Part shown: piece after piece, positions 8,895-17,496 of the stretch
Numbering within the stretch: the stretch's first letter is position 1
How the letters are laid out: each line of letters begins with the position of its first letter
NCBI GenBank assembly: GCA_036401375.1
Contig: DASWVB010000017.1
Location: forward strand, 1 to 64,000
Source: DASWUZ01 sp036401375
GTDB lineage: Bacteria > Acidobacteriota > Terriglobia > Terriglobales > Acidobacteriaceae
DNA length: 64,000 nt
Direction of reading: 5' to 3'
Program-made: the position numbers and the translations under genes
Notes under the pieces: model-generated
The model's database searches: none
What the model saw: only the letters and a program-made list of their open reading frames with translations
Told to the model about the DNA's origin: nothing

Positions 8895-9031
8895 CGGTTG
8901 CAGCGGGAGCCTGGCTGAAGGCGAGCCTGGCTCAACCACACGATTTCGTGCCGGCCCAGTAAAGCCGCACCAAGACATTCCTGCTGGTTCTCTGCGGCAT
9001 CGCGGAGCGAACGGGGGATGAAGGAGACAGA

Positions 9032-9430
9032 ATGAGTTTGACCGATCCAGTGGCGGATTTTGTAACTCGCATCCGCAATTCCATACGCGCGCGCCACCAG
9101 AAGCTTGACGTACCAGCCTCGAAGCTAAAGACGGAGATAGCCCGCATCCTCAAGGAGGAGGGCTACATCGCGAACTACAAGGCGGCTGAGGAGGAGGGTC
9201 GCGCGGTACTTCGTGTCTACCTGAAGTACGGCTCGAACAACGAGGCCGCGATCCGCGACCTGGCGCGCATCTCGCGTCCGGGCTGCCGTGTCTACGTCGG
9301 CCGCGACGAGATCAAGCGGGTGCAGGGCGGGCTCGGCATCTCGATCCTGACTACGCCCAGGGGTGTGATGACGGGGCGGCAGGCGCGCCGCGAGGGCGTT
9401 GGCGGCGAGATCCTCTGCGAAGTCTGGTAG
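9032..9430 (+). CDS. rpsH: 30S ribosomal protein S8
   Basis: 132 aa, normal length. It starts MSLTDPVADFVTRIRNS and ends with the signature GGLGISILTTPRGVMTG then GGEILCEVW. It binds the 16S central domain. GAAGGAGACAG gives a strong ribosome-binding site. A spacer of 179 nt to rplF has no ORF. Confidence 0.97.
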   Translation: MSLTDPVADFVTRIRNSIRARHQKLDVPASKLKTEIARILKEEGYIANYKAAEEEGRAVLRVYLKYGSNNEAAIRDLARISRPGCRVYVGRDEIKRVQGGLGISILTTPRGVMTGRQARREGVGGEILCEVW

Positions 9431-9609
9431 GCGCCGGCCGCACGGACGGTTGCGCTTCGCGCCATCTCTGCCGTTGGGTGCTCGAAGTTAAATGTAGCTG
9501 GATGTAAGTCAAGTGAGTTAGGAATTGTGCAGGTAGAGCTGTACCGGCTGCAGTGGAACGGCGCCACCCGGGTGTCGCGACTCGCAAGCCACTTAGAAGG
9601 ACTTAGAGT

Positions 9610-10149
9610 ATGTCGAGGATTGGGAAGAAACCGATAGCGCTGCCGGCGGGGGTGAAGTACTCCGTTGCAGGCAACACGGTGGTCGTTGAAGGCCCGAAGG
9701 GCAAGGTCGAGCAGTCGATTCCCTCGGGCATCAAGCTTGAGACCAGGGATGGCGGCATCCTGGCTACCCGCGATAACGATTCGCAGGCGGCCTTTCATGG
9801 ACTGACGCGCGCACTGGTCGCGAACATGGTGCAGGGCGTTACGGCTGGATGGACCAAGGACCTCGACATCGTCGGCATCGGCTACCGCGCGGAGTTGAAG
9901 GGCAAGAACACGGTGGTCTTCACCCTGGGCTACTCGCATCCGATCGAGTTTCCTCTGCCGACCGGGATTACCGCTGCGATCGACGCGAAGCAGACGCGGA
10001 TCACGGTGAGCGGCATCGACCGGCAGAAGGTGGGCCAGGTTGCGGCGGATATGCGGTCCCTGCGCAAGCCCGACCCTTACAAGAACAAGGGCGTGCGGTA
10101 TGCGGATGAGAAGTTGAAGAAGAAGGTCGGCAAGACGGGCGCGAAGTAA
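9610..10149 (+). CDS. rplF: 50S ribosomal protein L6
   Basis: 179 aa, normal length. It starts MSRIGKKPIALPAGVK and has two L6 repeats; the C-terminal motif PDPYKNKGVRYADEKLKKKVGKTG is intact. It binds the sarcin-ricin region of 23S rRNA. GAAGGACTTAGAGT precedes the ATG. Confidence 0.97.
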   Translation: MSRIGKKPIALPAGVKYSVAGNTVVVEGPKGKVEQSIPSGIKLETRDGGILATRDNDSQAAFHGLTRALVANMVQGVTAGWTKDLDIVGIGYRAELKGKNTVVFTLGYSHPIEFPLPTGITAAIDAKQTRITVSGIDRQKVGQVAADMRSLRKPDPYKNKGVRYADEKLKKKVGKTGAK

Positions 10150-10244
10150 GGTCTTCCAGGTCACTTGCTAGACCCGCAGGCTAATCGAGTTAGAAACCGA
10201 ACGGGGCCGCAGGGCGGCTCCGCTACTAGGAAGGAAAGAACAGA

Positions 10245-10601
10245 ATGATTCCGCAGAGGCAGAGAAACGTAATCCGGCAGCGCGTCCATGACCGCATCCG
10301 GCTGAAGATGGCGGGCACGGCGGCACGGCCGCGGCTGAACATCTACCGCTCGCTCAACCATCTCTACGCGCAGGTGATCGACGACCAGGCCGGGCAGACG
10401 CTGGTCTCCGCCTCGACGCTGGCAGGCAAGGTCAAGGTTGGCGGGAATGTGGCCGCTGCCAAAGAGGTAGGCAAGCTGATCGCCGAGCTCGCGCAGCAGA
10501 AGGGCATCAAGAAGGTAGTGTTCGATCGCGGAGGCTACCTCTATCACGGCCGCATCAAGGCACTGGCGGACGCGGCGCGCGAGGCGGGACTCGAGTTCTA
10601 A
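10245..10601 (+). CDS. rplR: 50S ribosomal protein L18
   Basis: 118 aa, normal length. Motifs: RPRLNIYRSLNHLYAQVIDD and VVFDRGGYLYHGRIKALADAAREAGL. It is a 5S rRNA binder acting with L5. AGGAAGGAAAG precedes the ATG. rpsE follows after 58 nt from its preferred start. Confidence 0.97.
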   Translation: MIPQRQRNVIRQRVHDRIRLKMAGTAARPRLNIYRSLNHLYAQVIDDQAGQTLVSASTLAGKVKVGGNVAAAKEVGKLIAELAQQKGIKKVVFDRGGYLYHGRIKALADAAREAGLEF

Positions 10602-10659
10602 GCAGGTCATGCAACAGGTTTGGCGTGGCCTCGAGCCCGCCGGAAGGACCAGGGAACAG

Positions 10660-11172
10660 ATGGCAATGATGAAAAAGAAGCTTGATGCGGGCAGCTACAA
10701 CCTGAAGGACCAGGTGGTCGCCATCAACCGCGTCACCAAGGTCGTCAAGGGCGGCAAGAACATGTCGTTCGCCGCGCTGGTGGTGATCGGAGACCCGTCG
10801 GCCGGGGTCGTAGGCTATGGTTCGGGCAAGGCGAAGGAGGTTCCCCAGGCGATCCGCAAGGGCATCGAGTCGGCGAAGAAGAACCTGGTCCGCGTGAACC
10901 TGACGGACACCACGATTCCGCACCAGGTGCTGGGGCGCTTCGGCTCGGGTCACGTGCTGCTGAAGCCGGCGCCCGAGGGTACGGGGGTGATCGCGGGCGG
11001 AGCAGTGCGCGCGGTGATGACCTCGGTGGGCATTCAAAACGTGTTGACCAAGAGCCTCGGCACCGCCAACCCGCACAACGTGGTGAAGGCGACGTTCGAT
11101 GCGCTGGTGCAGCTGCGCGACCGCGCTGAAGTGGCAGCGGCGCGCGGCAAGCAGATACAGGAGCTCTTCTAA
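10660..11172 (+). CDS. rpsE: 30S ribosomal protein S5
   Basis: 170 aa from the ATG at 10660 (MAMMKKKLDAGSYNLKDQVV), which has AGGGA upstream; the frame is open to 10609 but that segment is not S5-like. Motifs: VVKGGKNMSFAALVVIGD and GTGVIAGGAVRAVMTSVGI. S5 shapes the mRNA entry site and decoding fidelity. Its stop overlaps the rpmD start by one base (TAATG). Confidence 0.96.
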   Translation: MAMMKKKLDAGSYNLKDQVVAINRVTKVVKGGKNMSFAALVVIGDPSAGVVGYGSGKAKEVPQAIRKGIESAKKNLVRVNLTDTTIPHQVLGRFGSGHVLLKPAPEGTGVIAGGAVRAVMTSVGIQNVLTKSLGTANPHNVVKATFDALVQLRDRAEVAAARGKQIQELF

Positions 11173-11399
11173 TGGCTGAGCACGCAACTACTGAGCACGC
11201 AAACATGGAGCAGGCGACCAAGGCAACGATCCGGATCGAGTACTTCCGGTCGAAGAACTCGACGCCCGAGAAGCATAAGCGTGTGGTCAAGGGACTCGGC
11301 TTCACGCGTCTGAACCAGGTGGTGGTGCGGGAGGATACGCCCTCGATTCGCGGGATGGTCAACACCATTCCTCACCTGGTGCGGATCGTCGAGGGTTGA
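11172..11399 (+). CDS. rpmD: 50S ribosomal protein L30 with N-terminal extension
   Basis: 75 aa. The core starts near residue 18 (IRIEYFRSKNSTPEKHKRVV, then LGFTRLNQVV and MVNTIPHLVRIVEG). Canonical L30 is about 60 aa, so the first 15 residues (Ala/Glu/His/Thr-rich) are an extra segment. An ATG inside it at 11205 (MEQATKAT) is an alternative start, but the TAATG overlap with rpsE favours coupling from 11172. Confidence 0.94.
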   Translation: MAEHATTEHANMEQATKATIRIEYFRSKNSTPEKHKRVVKGLGFTRLNQVVVREDTPSIRGMVNTIPHLVRIVEG

Positions 11400-11486
11400 G
11401 AGTCCACCACGTACGAGCAATCACGTAACAGCAGTAGCGCGAGTCGGCCTCAGACCGAGGCCGGCGTGGAGCGAAAGGAATAGAAG

Positions 11487-11933
11487 ATGCCTACGAATCT
11501 ATCGAACCTGAGGGCGCCGAAGAAGGCGAACAGCAACAAGAAGCGTGTCGGCCGGGGTATGGGGTCGGGCATGGGCAAGACCTCGACGCGCGGCCACAAG
11601 GGGCAGGGATCGCGGTCCGGATCGAGCCTGATGCGCGGCTTCGAGGGCGGACAGATGCCGCTGCATCGCCGGCTGCCGAAGCGCGGCTTCACCAACATCT
11701 TCCGCACCGAATACACGGTGCTGAACCTGGACCGCATCTCGGAGCTCGGCGAGACCGAGTTAACTCCGGAGCGTCTGCTCGCGCTGGGCTTCCTCAAGAA
11801 ACGCAACGGCCTGCTCAAGGTGCTGGCAAACGGCGAGTTGACGAGCGCGGTGACCGTGCATGCGCACAAGTTTTCGAAGGCCGCACAGGAGAAGATCGAG
11901 AAGGCCGGCGGACGGGCCGTTCTGATCGCATAG
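11487..11933 (+). CDS. rplO: 50S ribosomal protein L15
   Basis: 148 aa, normal length. Motifs: KRVGRGMGSGMGKTSTRGHKG near the N terminus, FEGGQMPLHRRLPKRGF, and a final VHAHKFSKAAQEKIEKAGG. It is a late-assembly large-subunit protein. GCGAAAGGAAT precedes the ATG. It lies just upstream of secY, as usual. Confidence 0.97.
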   Translation: MPTNLSNLRAPKKANSNKKRVGRGMGSGMGKTSTRGHKGQGSRSGSSLMRGFEGGQMPLHRRLPKRGFTNIFRTEYTVLNLDRISELGETELTPERLLALGFLKKRNGLLKVLANGELTSAVTVHAHKFSKAAQEKIEKAGGRAVLIA

Positions 11934-12082
11934 GTCGCACCCGGCAGGCGCCGCCGTGTATCGTAGAGGGTACAGCGTTCGCCGCTCATTGGAGAGCCGG
12001 AAGTGCGCCCACATCGGCCGGCTGCGAAGAGCAGGACAGGGCCTGATCGACGCAACTCAGCAGCTGAAACACAGGACCAGCA

Positions 12083-13474
12083 ATGTTTGAAAAGATCGCA
12101 AATATCTTCCGTGTCCCGGACCTGCGCAAGCGTGTGCTCTTCACGCTGGCGATCCTGGCCGTCTACCGCCTGGGTGCGCACATTCCGACTCCGGGAGTGA
12201 ACAACAAGATCCTCGAGCAGTTCTTTGCGCAGCAGAGCGGCAGCGCGCTGGGTCTGGTCGATCTGTTCAGCGGCGGAAACCTGCGCAAGCTGACCATCTT
12301 CGCGCTCGGCATCATGCCCTACATCACGGCGTCGATTATCTTCCAGTTGCTGACGGTGGTCTATGAGCCGCTGGCGCGGCTGCAGAAGGAAGGCGAGATC
12401 GGCCGCCGGAAGATCACGCAGTGGACGCGCTATGTCACGGTCGTGCTGGCAGCCGTTCAGTCCGGCGCCATCGCGATCTCCCTGAACAGCGCCTCCGCCG
12501 GTTATGTGTTGAACCCCGGGCCTGGATTTGTGCTGATGACGATCCTCACCCTGACCACGGGAACTGCCTTCATCATGTGGCTGGGTGAGCAGATTACAGA
12601 CCGGGGCATCGGTAACGGCATGAGCCTGCTGATCTTCTCAGGCATTGTGGTGGGGCTGCCGCGCGGTATCGGCGACCTGGTCGAGAAGGCGCGCACCTCG
12701 GCTTGGGGTACCTTCACTCCCATCGCGCTCGCAATCCTGATTGCGCTGATGATCGCGCTGGTCGGATTCATCGTCTTCGTCGAGCGCAGCGAGCGCCGTA
12801 TTCCAGTGCAGTATGCGAAGAGGATTGTAGGCCGGCGGCTGATGGGCGGCCAGTCGACCCACCTGCCGCTGAAGGTCAACTCCGGCGGTGTGATGCCGGT
12901 GATCTTCGCGTCGTCGGTACTCTCGGCGCCCCTTTTGATCGCGAACGCAGGCTTTGTGCATAACAGCGCGCTGCTGACCCGCATCTTCGACTCGCTGCAC
13001 GCCGGTGAGCCGTGGTATGAGCTGCTCTACATCGTGGCGATCGTCTTCTTCGCCTACTTCTACATCTCGATCGTCTTCCGGCCAGACGATATCGCCGATA
13101 ACATGCGCAAGTATGGGGGCTTTATTCCCGGCATCCGGCCCGGCAGGCGCACCTCTGACTTCATCAACGATGTGCTCACCCGCATCACCCTGGTCGGAGC
13201 GTTCTACCTGATCCTGATCTCGCTGGTGCCGCAGATGCTGATGACCGGCATCCATCTGAACCATCTTCCGTTCATCGGCTCGGTCTTTGAACGTTTTCCG
13301 ACGTGGGTCACGAACGGCCTGAATGTCAGCTTCTACTTCGGAGGCACTTCGCTGCTGATCGTGGTCGGTGTGGCGATGGACACGGTAAACCAGGTCGAGT
13401 CGCAGCTGATCATGCGCCATTATGAAGGGTTCTCGCCGCGCAGCGGGCGCATCCGGGGAAGGCGGGCCTGGTAG
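12083..13474 (+). CDS. secY: Preprotein translocase subunit SecY
   Basis: 463 aa with about ten hydrophobic membrane segments. It is the protein-conducting channel of the Sec system in the inner membrane. Motifs: LGAHIPTPGVN at the first periplasmic loop, ALGIMPYITASIIFQLL, the cytosolic loop RRIPVQYAKR, and GGTSLLIVVGVAMDT near the end. adk begins at the next base after the stop, so translation is likely coupled. Confidence 0.97.
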   Translation: MFEKIANIFRVPDLRKRVLFTLAILAVYRLGAHIPTPGVNNKILEQFFAQQSGSALGLVDLFSGGNLRKLTIFALGIMPYITASIIFQLLTVVYEPLARLQKEGEIGRRKITQWTRYVTVVLAAVQSGAIAISLNSASAGYVLNPGPGFVLMTILTLTTGTAFIMWLGEQITDRGIGNGMSLLIFSGIVVGLPRGIGDLVEKARTSAWGTFTPIALAILIALMIALVGFIVFVERSERRIPVQYAKRIVGRRLMGGQSTHLPLKVNSGGVMPVIFASSVLSAPLLIANAGFVHNSALLTRIFDSLHAGEPWYELLYIVAIVFFAYFYISIVFRPDDIADNMRKYGGFIPGIRPGRRTSDFINDVLTRITLVGAFYLILISLVPQMLMTGIHLNHLPFIGSVFERFPTWVTNGLNVSFYFGGTSLLIVVGVAMDTVNQVESQLIMRHYEGFSPRSGRIRGRRAW

Positions 13475-14224
13475 GTGGGCGTCCCGAGTGCGCAGCCCAG
13501 CTCGCGGGCTGAAGAGTTGACTCCGACAACGGGCGCGGCAGATGCCCAGGTGGTCGCCGGTCCAATCCTGCTGATCGGTGCGCCCGGGGCGGGCAAGGGT
13601 ACCCAGGCCAAGGAGATCATGGCCGAGTGGGGCATTCCGCAGATCTCTACCGGCGACCTGCTGCGATGGAACAAGGAACAAGGGACTGAGCTGGGGCTGG
13701 CGGCCAAGCAGATCATGGCATCCGGCAAGCTGGTGCCCGATGAGCTGGTAAACCGGATGGTGGCAGACCGGCTCACTCAGCCGGATACGGTGAAGGGCTA
13801 CCTGCTTGACGGCTTTCCCCGGACGCTTGGCCAGGCGGAGTGGCTTGACAGTACTCTAGGCGTGCAGGCGAACGTGCTGCCGGTAATTGCTGTAAATATC
13901 GTCGTGGACTATAATCATCTATTGCGCCGCATCACGGGCCGGCGCAGTTGCCCAGCCTGCGGAAGTATCTATAACGTCTACCTGCAGCCGCCCAGAGTCG
14001 ATGAGCGCTGCGACCTGGACGGAACGCCTTTGGGACGGCGACAAGACGATACTCAAGAGGTCTTTGAAGAGCGGATGCGGACATTTGCGTCGCAGACGGC
14101 TCCGGTGGTTGAGCATTACCGTGCGCTTGGGCAGTTGCAGGAAGTAGACGGCGATCAGCCGGTGAGTGTAGTCACGGCCGCGATACTCGCGGGCATTTTG
14201 AAGTTTCGCAGTTCGAGCAAGTAA
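13475..14224 (+). CDS. adk: Adenylate kinase, zinc-LID type
   Basis: 249 aa from GTG 13475. It converts AMP and ATP to two ADP. P-loop GAPGAGKGTQ, AMP-site STGDLLR and DGFPRT are present. The LID has CPAC then CDLD, the three-Cys-plus-Asp zinc set known in Gram-positive-type enzymes. The first 28 residues are a Ser/Thr/Ala-rich extension before GPILLIG; a GTG at 13550 would remove it, so the start is uncertain. Zero spacing from secY favours 13475. Confidence 0.93.
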   Translation: MGVPSAQPSSRAEELTPTTGAADAQVVAGPILLIGAPGAGKGTQAKEIMAEWGIPQISTGDLLRWNKEQGTELGLAAKQIMASGKLVPDELVNRMVADRLTQPDTVKGYLLDGFPRTLGQAEWLDSTLGVQANVLPVIAVNIVVDYNHLLRRITGRRSCPACGSIYNVYLQPPRVDERCDLDGTPLGRRQDDTQEVFEERMRTFASQTAPVVEHYRALGQLQEVDGDQPVSVVTAAILAGILKFRSSSK

Positions 14225-14316
14225 GCAAGGAAGCAAGTAGTAGATAGCAGGTAGCGGTTTTTCGCGCTGATGGCGCGATGCAAGGCAGTTCGAGGCAGTT
14301 CGGGGCAGGGGCAGGA

Positions 14317-15069
14317 ATGGCGATCATGATCAAGACGACGCAGGAGATCGAGAAGATGCGTCGTGCCGGGAAGATCGTTCATGACGTGCTCGAGCATGTG
14401 CGCGAGCATGTGAAGGCGGGCGCGACCACTCTCGATCTCGAGAATGCTGCAGAGCAGAAGATCGCCGAGCTGGGAGCGGTTCCGGCGTTCAAGGGCTATC
14501 GCGGCTTTCCCTGCGTGCTCTGCACGTCGGTGAACGAGGAAGTAGTTCATGGGATTCCTTCCTCAGACCGGAAGCTGCGCGACGGTGATATTGTCTCGAT
14601 CGATTGCGGAGTGGTGATCGACGGCTACTACGGCGACTCGGCCATTACGGTGCCGGTCGGTGCAAAGGTCTCGGAGAGCGCGAAGCGGCTGCTCGAGGTG
14701 ACGCAGGAGTCGCTGGCGAGCGCGATCCGCGAGGTGAAGCCGGGCGCGACGCTTGGCGACATCGGGGCCGCGGTGCAGGAAGTAGTCGAGGCGGGCGGCT
14801 TCAGCGTCGTTCGGGATTTTGTAGGGCACGGGATCGGCACGCGGATGCATGAAGACCCGCAGGTGCCAAACTATGGACGCCGTGGACAGGGAACCAGGCT
14901 TCGCGAAGGCATGGTGATCGCGATCGAGCCGATGGTGAATGCGGGCCGGGCCGGTGTTCAAGTGCTGAATGACGGCTGGACGGCGGTGACGGAGGACGGC
15001 AGCTTGAGCGCCCACTTCGAGCATACGGTGGCGGTAACTGCGAAGGGTGCGGTGGTGCTTACGCAGTAG
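14317..15069 (+). CDS. map: Methionine aminopeptidase, type I
   Basis: 250 aa from the ATG at 14317 (MAIMIKTTQEIEKMRRAG). It removes initiator Met from nascent chains. The metal ligands are visible: Asp in SIDCGVVIDGYYGDSA, His in VGHGIGTRMHEDP, Glu in VIAIEPMVN and Glu in LSAHFEHTV. The frame is open to 14278 but the family starts here. It occupies its normal place between adk and infA. Confidence 0.96.
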   Translation: MAIMIKTTQEIEKMRRAGKIVHDVLEHVREHVKAGATTLDLENAAEQKIAELGAVPAFKGYRGFPCVLCTSVNEEVVHGIPSSDRKLRDGDIVSIDCGVVIDGYYGDSAITVPVGAKVSESAKRLLEVTQESLASAIREVKPGATLGDIGAAVQEVVEAGGFSVVRDFVGHGIGTRMHEDPQVPNYGRRGQGTRLREGMVIAIEPMVNAGRAGVQVLNDGWTAVTEDGSLSAHFEHTVAVTAKGAVVLTQ

Positions 15070-15135
15070 TTCCGGCAGGGTAGAGTTTCAAGCAACGCAG
15101 CCCGTGCGAAGGCAGGGCGGAATCAGGAAGATGGT

Positions 15136-15354
15136 TTGTCGAAGGAAGACGCAATAGAGGTTATGGCAGTGGTGGTCGAGACGCTGCCAAATGCAATGTT
15201 CAAGGTGGAGCTCGAGAATAAGCACCAGGTCCTGGCGCATGTCTCGGGGCGGATGCGCAAGAACTTCATTCGCATTCTGCCGGGCGATCGTGTGGCGGTC
15301 GAGTTAAGTCCTTATGACCTGACCCGGGGCCGCATCACCTACCGCTATAAGTGA
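15136..15354 (+). CDS. infA: Translation initiation factor IF-1
   Basis: 72 aa, exact family length, beginning with a TTG at 15136 (SKEDAIEVMAVVVETLPN follows). It is an OB-fold protein with MFKVELENKHQVLAHVSGRM and LPGDRVAVELSPYDLTRGRI. It blocks the A site during initiation. A rare TTG start may lower its translation. Purines GGAAGATGG precede the start. Confidence 0.95.
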   Translation: MSKEDAIEVMAVVVETLPNAMFKVELENKHQVLAHVSGRMRKNFIRILPGDRVAVELSPYDLTRGRITYRYK

Positions 15355-15389
15355 TCTATAGAGTTGTTGCTGGTCAGGAGTAGATAGTC

Positions 15390-15503
15390 ATGAAGGTTCG
15401 TGCATCGGTCAAGAAGATTTGCGATAAGTGCAAGGTCATTCACCGCCACGGTGTGGTGCGGGTGATCTGCGAGGTAGCGAAACACAAGCAGCGCCAGGGC
15501 TAG
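15390..15503 (+). CDS. rpmJ: 50S ribosomal protein L36, zinc-binding
   Basis: 37 aa, exact family length. It starts MKVRASVKKICDKCKVI. Cys11, Cys14, Cys27 and His32 form the zinc site of the C-plus form. It lies 35 nt after infA, where L36 is expected; GGTCAGGAG lies upstream of the ATG. A 214-nt spacer without an ORF follows. Confidence 0.96.
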   Translation: MKVRASVKKICDKCKVIHRHGVVRVICEVAKHKQRQG

Positions 15504-15717
15504 ACGGGCCTGACGTACGACGAAGCGGACACCCTCAATGAAAGTTGAGGTTTGGGGCGAGTTAGCCACTTAGGCTTGCGATGAACCCCAAGGCCCGCGG
15601 GAGACAGCTCTCCGGATCCTCGAGTAAGTGACCGGACGTGGCGGTCGATCGAGGCAGGGACAGCTCAACAGCTCCAGGCGGTGAAGCTGCCGGAGCGACA
15701 GGAAAAGGAATAACAGC

Positions 15718-16101
15718 ATGGCACGTATAGCTGGAGTGGATCTGCCGCGCCACAAGCAGGCACGCATCGCGCTCACCTACATATTCGGGATCGGCAATCC
15801 GCGCGCGCTTCGCATCTTGGCGGCGGCCAAGGTCGATCCATACAAGAAGATCCAGGACCTCGGCGAAGATGAGGTCAACCGCGTGCGCACGGTGATCGAG
15901 GAAGAGGGCCAGGTCGAGGGCGACCTGCGCAAGGACGTCTCGATGCACATCAAGCGGCTGATCGACATTCAGTCTTACCGCGGCCTGCGTCACCGCCGCA
16001 ACCTGCCCACCCGCGGACAGCGGACGCACACCAATGCACGCACCCGCAAGGGCCCGCGCAAGGGAACGGTCACTAATAAGAAGAAGGCGGTTGCGAAATA
16101 A
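15718..16101 (+). CDS. rpsM: 30S ribosomal protein S13
   Basis: 127 aa, normal length. It starts MARIAGVDLPRHKQARIAL and has the H2TH segment and SYRGLRHRRNLPTRGQRTHTNARTRKG. It bridges the 30S head to L5. AAAGGAATAAC precedes the ATG. Its stop overlaps the rpsK start by one base (TAATG). Confidence 0.97.
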   Translation: MARIAGVDLPRHKQARIALTYIFGIGNPRALRILAAAKVDPYKKIQDLGEDEVNRVRTVIEEEGQVEGDLRKDVSMHIKRLIDIQSYRGLRHRRNLPTRGQRTHTNARTRKGPRKGTVTNKKKAVAK

Positions 16102-16523
16102 TGGCGAAGCCAGAGAAGCCGGCAGCCGGTGCGAAGGCCGGCAAGAACAAGAAGTTCAAGAAGCGCGAGCGCAAGAACGTACCTTACGGTCTGGTGTACG
16201 TTCAGGCGACGTTCAACAACACTATCGTCACCATCACCGATGGACAGGGCAACACGCTGTCGTGGAAGAGTTCTGGATCGCTCGGCTTTCGCGGCTCGCG
16301 GAAGGGCACTCCTTTTGCGGCACAGCAGGCGGCGATCAATGCAGCCAATGCGGCGCGCGATCACGGGCTGCGTTCGGTCGATGTGCGGGTGAGCGGACCG
16401 GGATCGGGGCGGGAATCGGCAGTACGCGCCCTGGCTGCGGCGGGACTCGATGTGCGCTCCATCCGCGACGTTACGCCGATTCCGCACAACGGCTGCCGTC
16501 CTCCGAAGCGTCGCCGCGTATAG
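16101..16523 (+). CDS. rpsK: 30S ribosomal protein S11
   Basis: 140 aa, normal length. A Lys-rich N terminus is followed by VPYGLVYVQATFNNTIVTI, SWKSSGSLGFRGSRKGTPFAA and the end IRDVTPIPHNGCRPPKRRRV. It binds the 16S platform near the Shine-Dalgarno helix. It is translationally coupled to rpsM. Confidence 0.97.
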   Translation: MAKPEKPAAGAKAGKNKKFKKRERKNVPYGLVYVQATFNNTIVTITDGQGNTLSWKSSGSLGFRGSRKGTPFAAQQAAINAANAARDHGLRSVDVRVSGPGSGRESAVRALAAAGLDVRSIRDVTPIPHNGCRPPKRRRV

Positions 16524-16695
16524 GGTGCTGTGGTCTTGAAGGGGCGCGGCTTGAGCCGTGCCAGCTAGTGGGTAAGTAAAGGAAGCACGGACCGGGACGA
16601 AGGGGTTTTCCTACCTGTAAACCGGTCGGCCTCTGCAGTCAGATCGCGGCCTGGGTTAAGCCCAGACGCTGCGTAGAAGAGACAGGAGAACTTAA

Positions 16696-17325
16696 GTGGC
16701 ACGTTATACGGGAGCAGTCTGCCGCCTTTGCCGTCGCGAAGGCATGAAGCTTTTTCTCAAGGGCACGAAGTGCCATTCGGATAAATGCCCGATCGAGAAG
16801 CGTAACTTTCCGCCGGGCCAGCATGGCCGCGATCGCAAGGCAAAGATTGTCGGTTACGGTCTGCAGCTTCGCGAGAAGCAGAAGGCGAAGCGCATCTACT
16901 TCGCCCTCGAGGGCCAGTTCCGCGCGTATTACGAGAAGGCCTCTGCCACGCCCGGAGTCACCGGCGAGTTGCTGCTGCAGCAGCTTGAGCGCCGGCTTGA
17001 CAACGTGATCTACCGGCTGGGCTTCGCGTCCTCTCGCCGCCAGTCGCGCCAGATTGTGCGCCACGGGCACGTCGAGGTAAATGGCCGCAAGGTCAATATC
17101 CCTTCCTTCCAGGTCGGGGTTGGAGACGAGATCAAGGTGAAGGAGACGAGCAAGGGCATGAGCGTTCTCGAGACCTCGCGCGACTTTGCGAGCCACCAGG
17201 CTGCGCCGGCATGGCTGCAGGTTGACGGCACCGCCTTCACCGGCAAGGTGCTGACTCTGCCCAAGCGCGAAGATGTGAGGATGCCGATCAACGAGCAGCT
17301 GATCGTGGAGCTTTACAGCAAGTAA
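16696..17325 (+). CDS. rpsD: 30S ribosomal protein S4, zinc-binding
   Basis: 209 aa with GTG start (MARYTGAVCRLCRREGMKLF). Cys9, Cys12, Cys26 and Cys31 are retained, the zinc-bearing form. The S4 RNA-binding domain has LDNVIYRLGFASSRRQSRQI. S4 nucleates 30S assembly. ACAGGAGAAC precedes the GTG. It lies 172 nt after rpsK. Confidence 0.97.
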   Translation: MARYTGAVCRLCRREGMKLFLKGTKCHSDKCPIEKRNFPPGQHGRDRKAKIVGYGLQLREKQKAKRIYFALEGQFRAYYEKASATPGVTGELLLQQLERRLDNVIYRLGFASSRRQSRQIVRHGHVEVNGRKVNIPSFQVGVGDEIKVKETSKGMSVLETSRDFASHQAAPAWLQVDGTAFTGKVLTLPKREDVRMPINEQLIVELYSK

Positions 17326-17496
17326 GCGGAATTTTGCAGCGAGTAGTAGTGGGTTTTCCGGTCTCGATTTGAGGGCCGGTAGTCCAGGCAGAAGGGCCGC
17401 AACTTACCGCGGCCTGACAATTCAACAGAACGAAGGAGAACAGGCACAGCCGTTGCAGAATGCTTCGCGACGTTTGCTGTGCAGGGAGATACCGAT

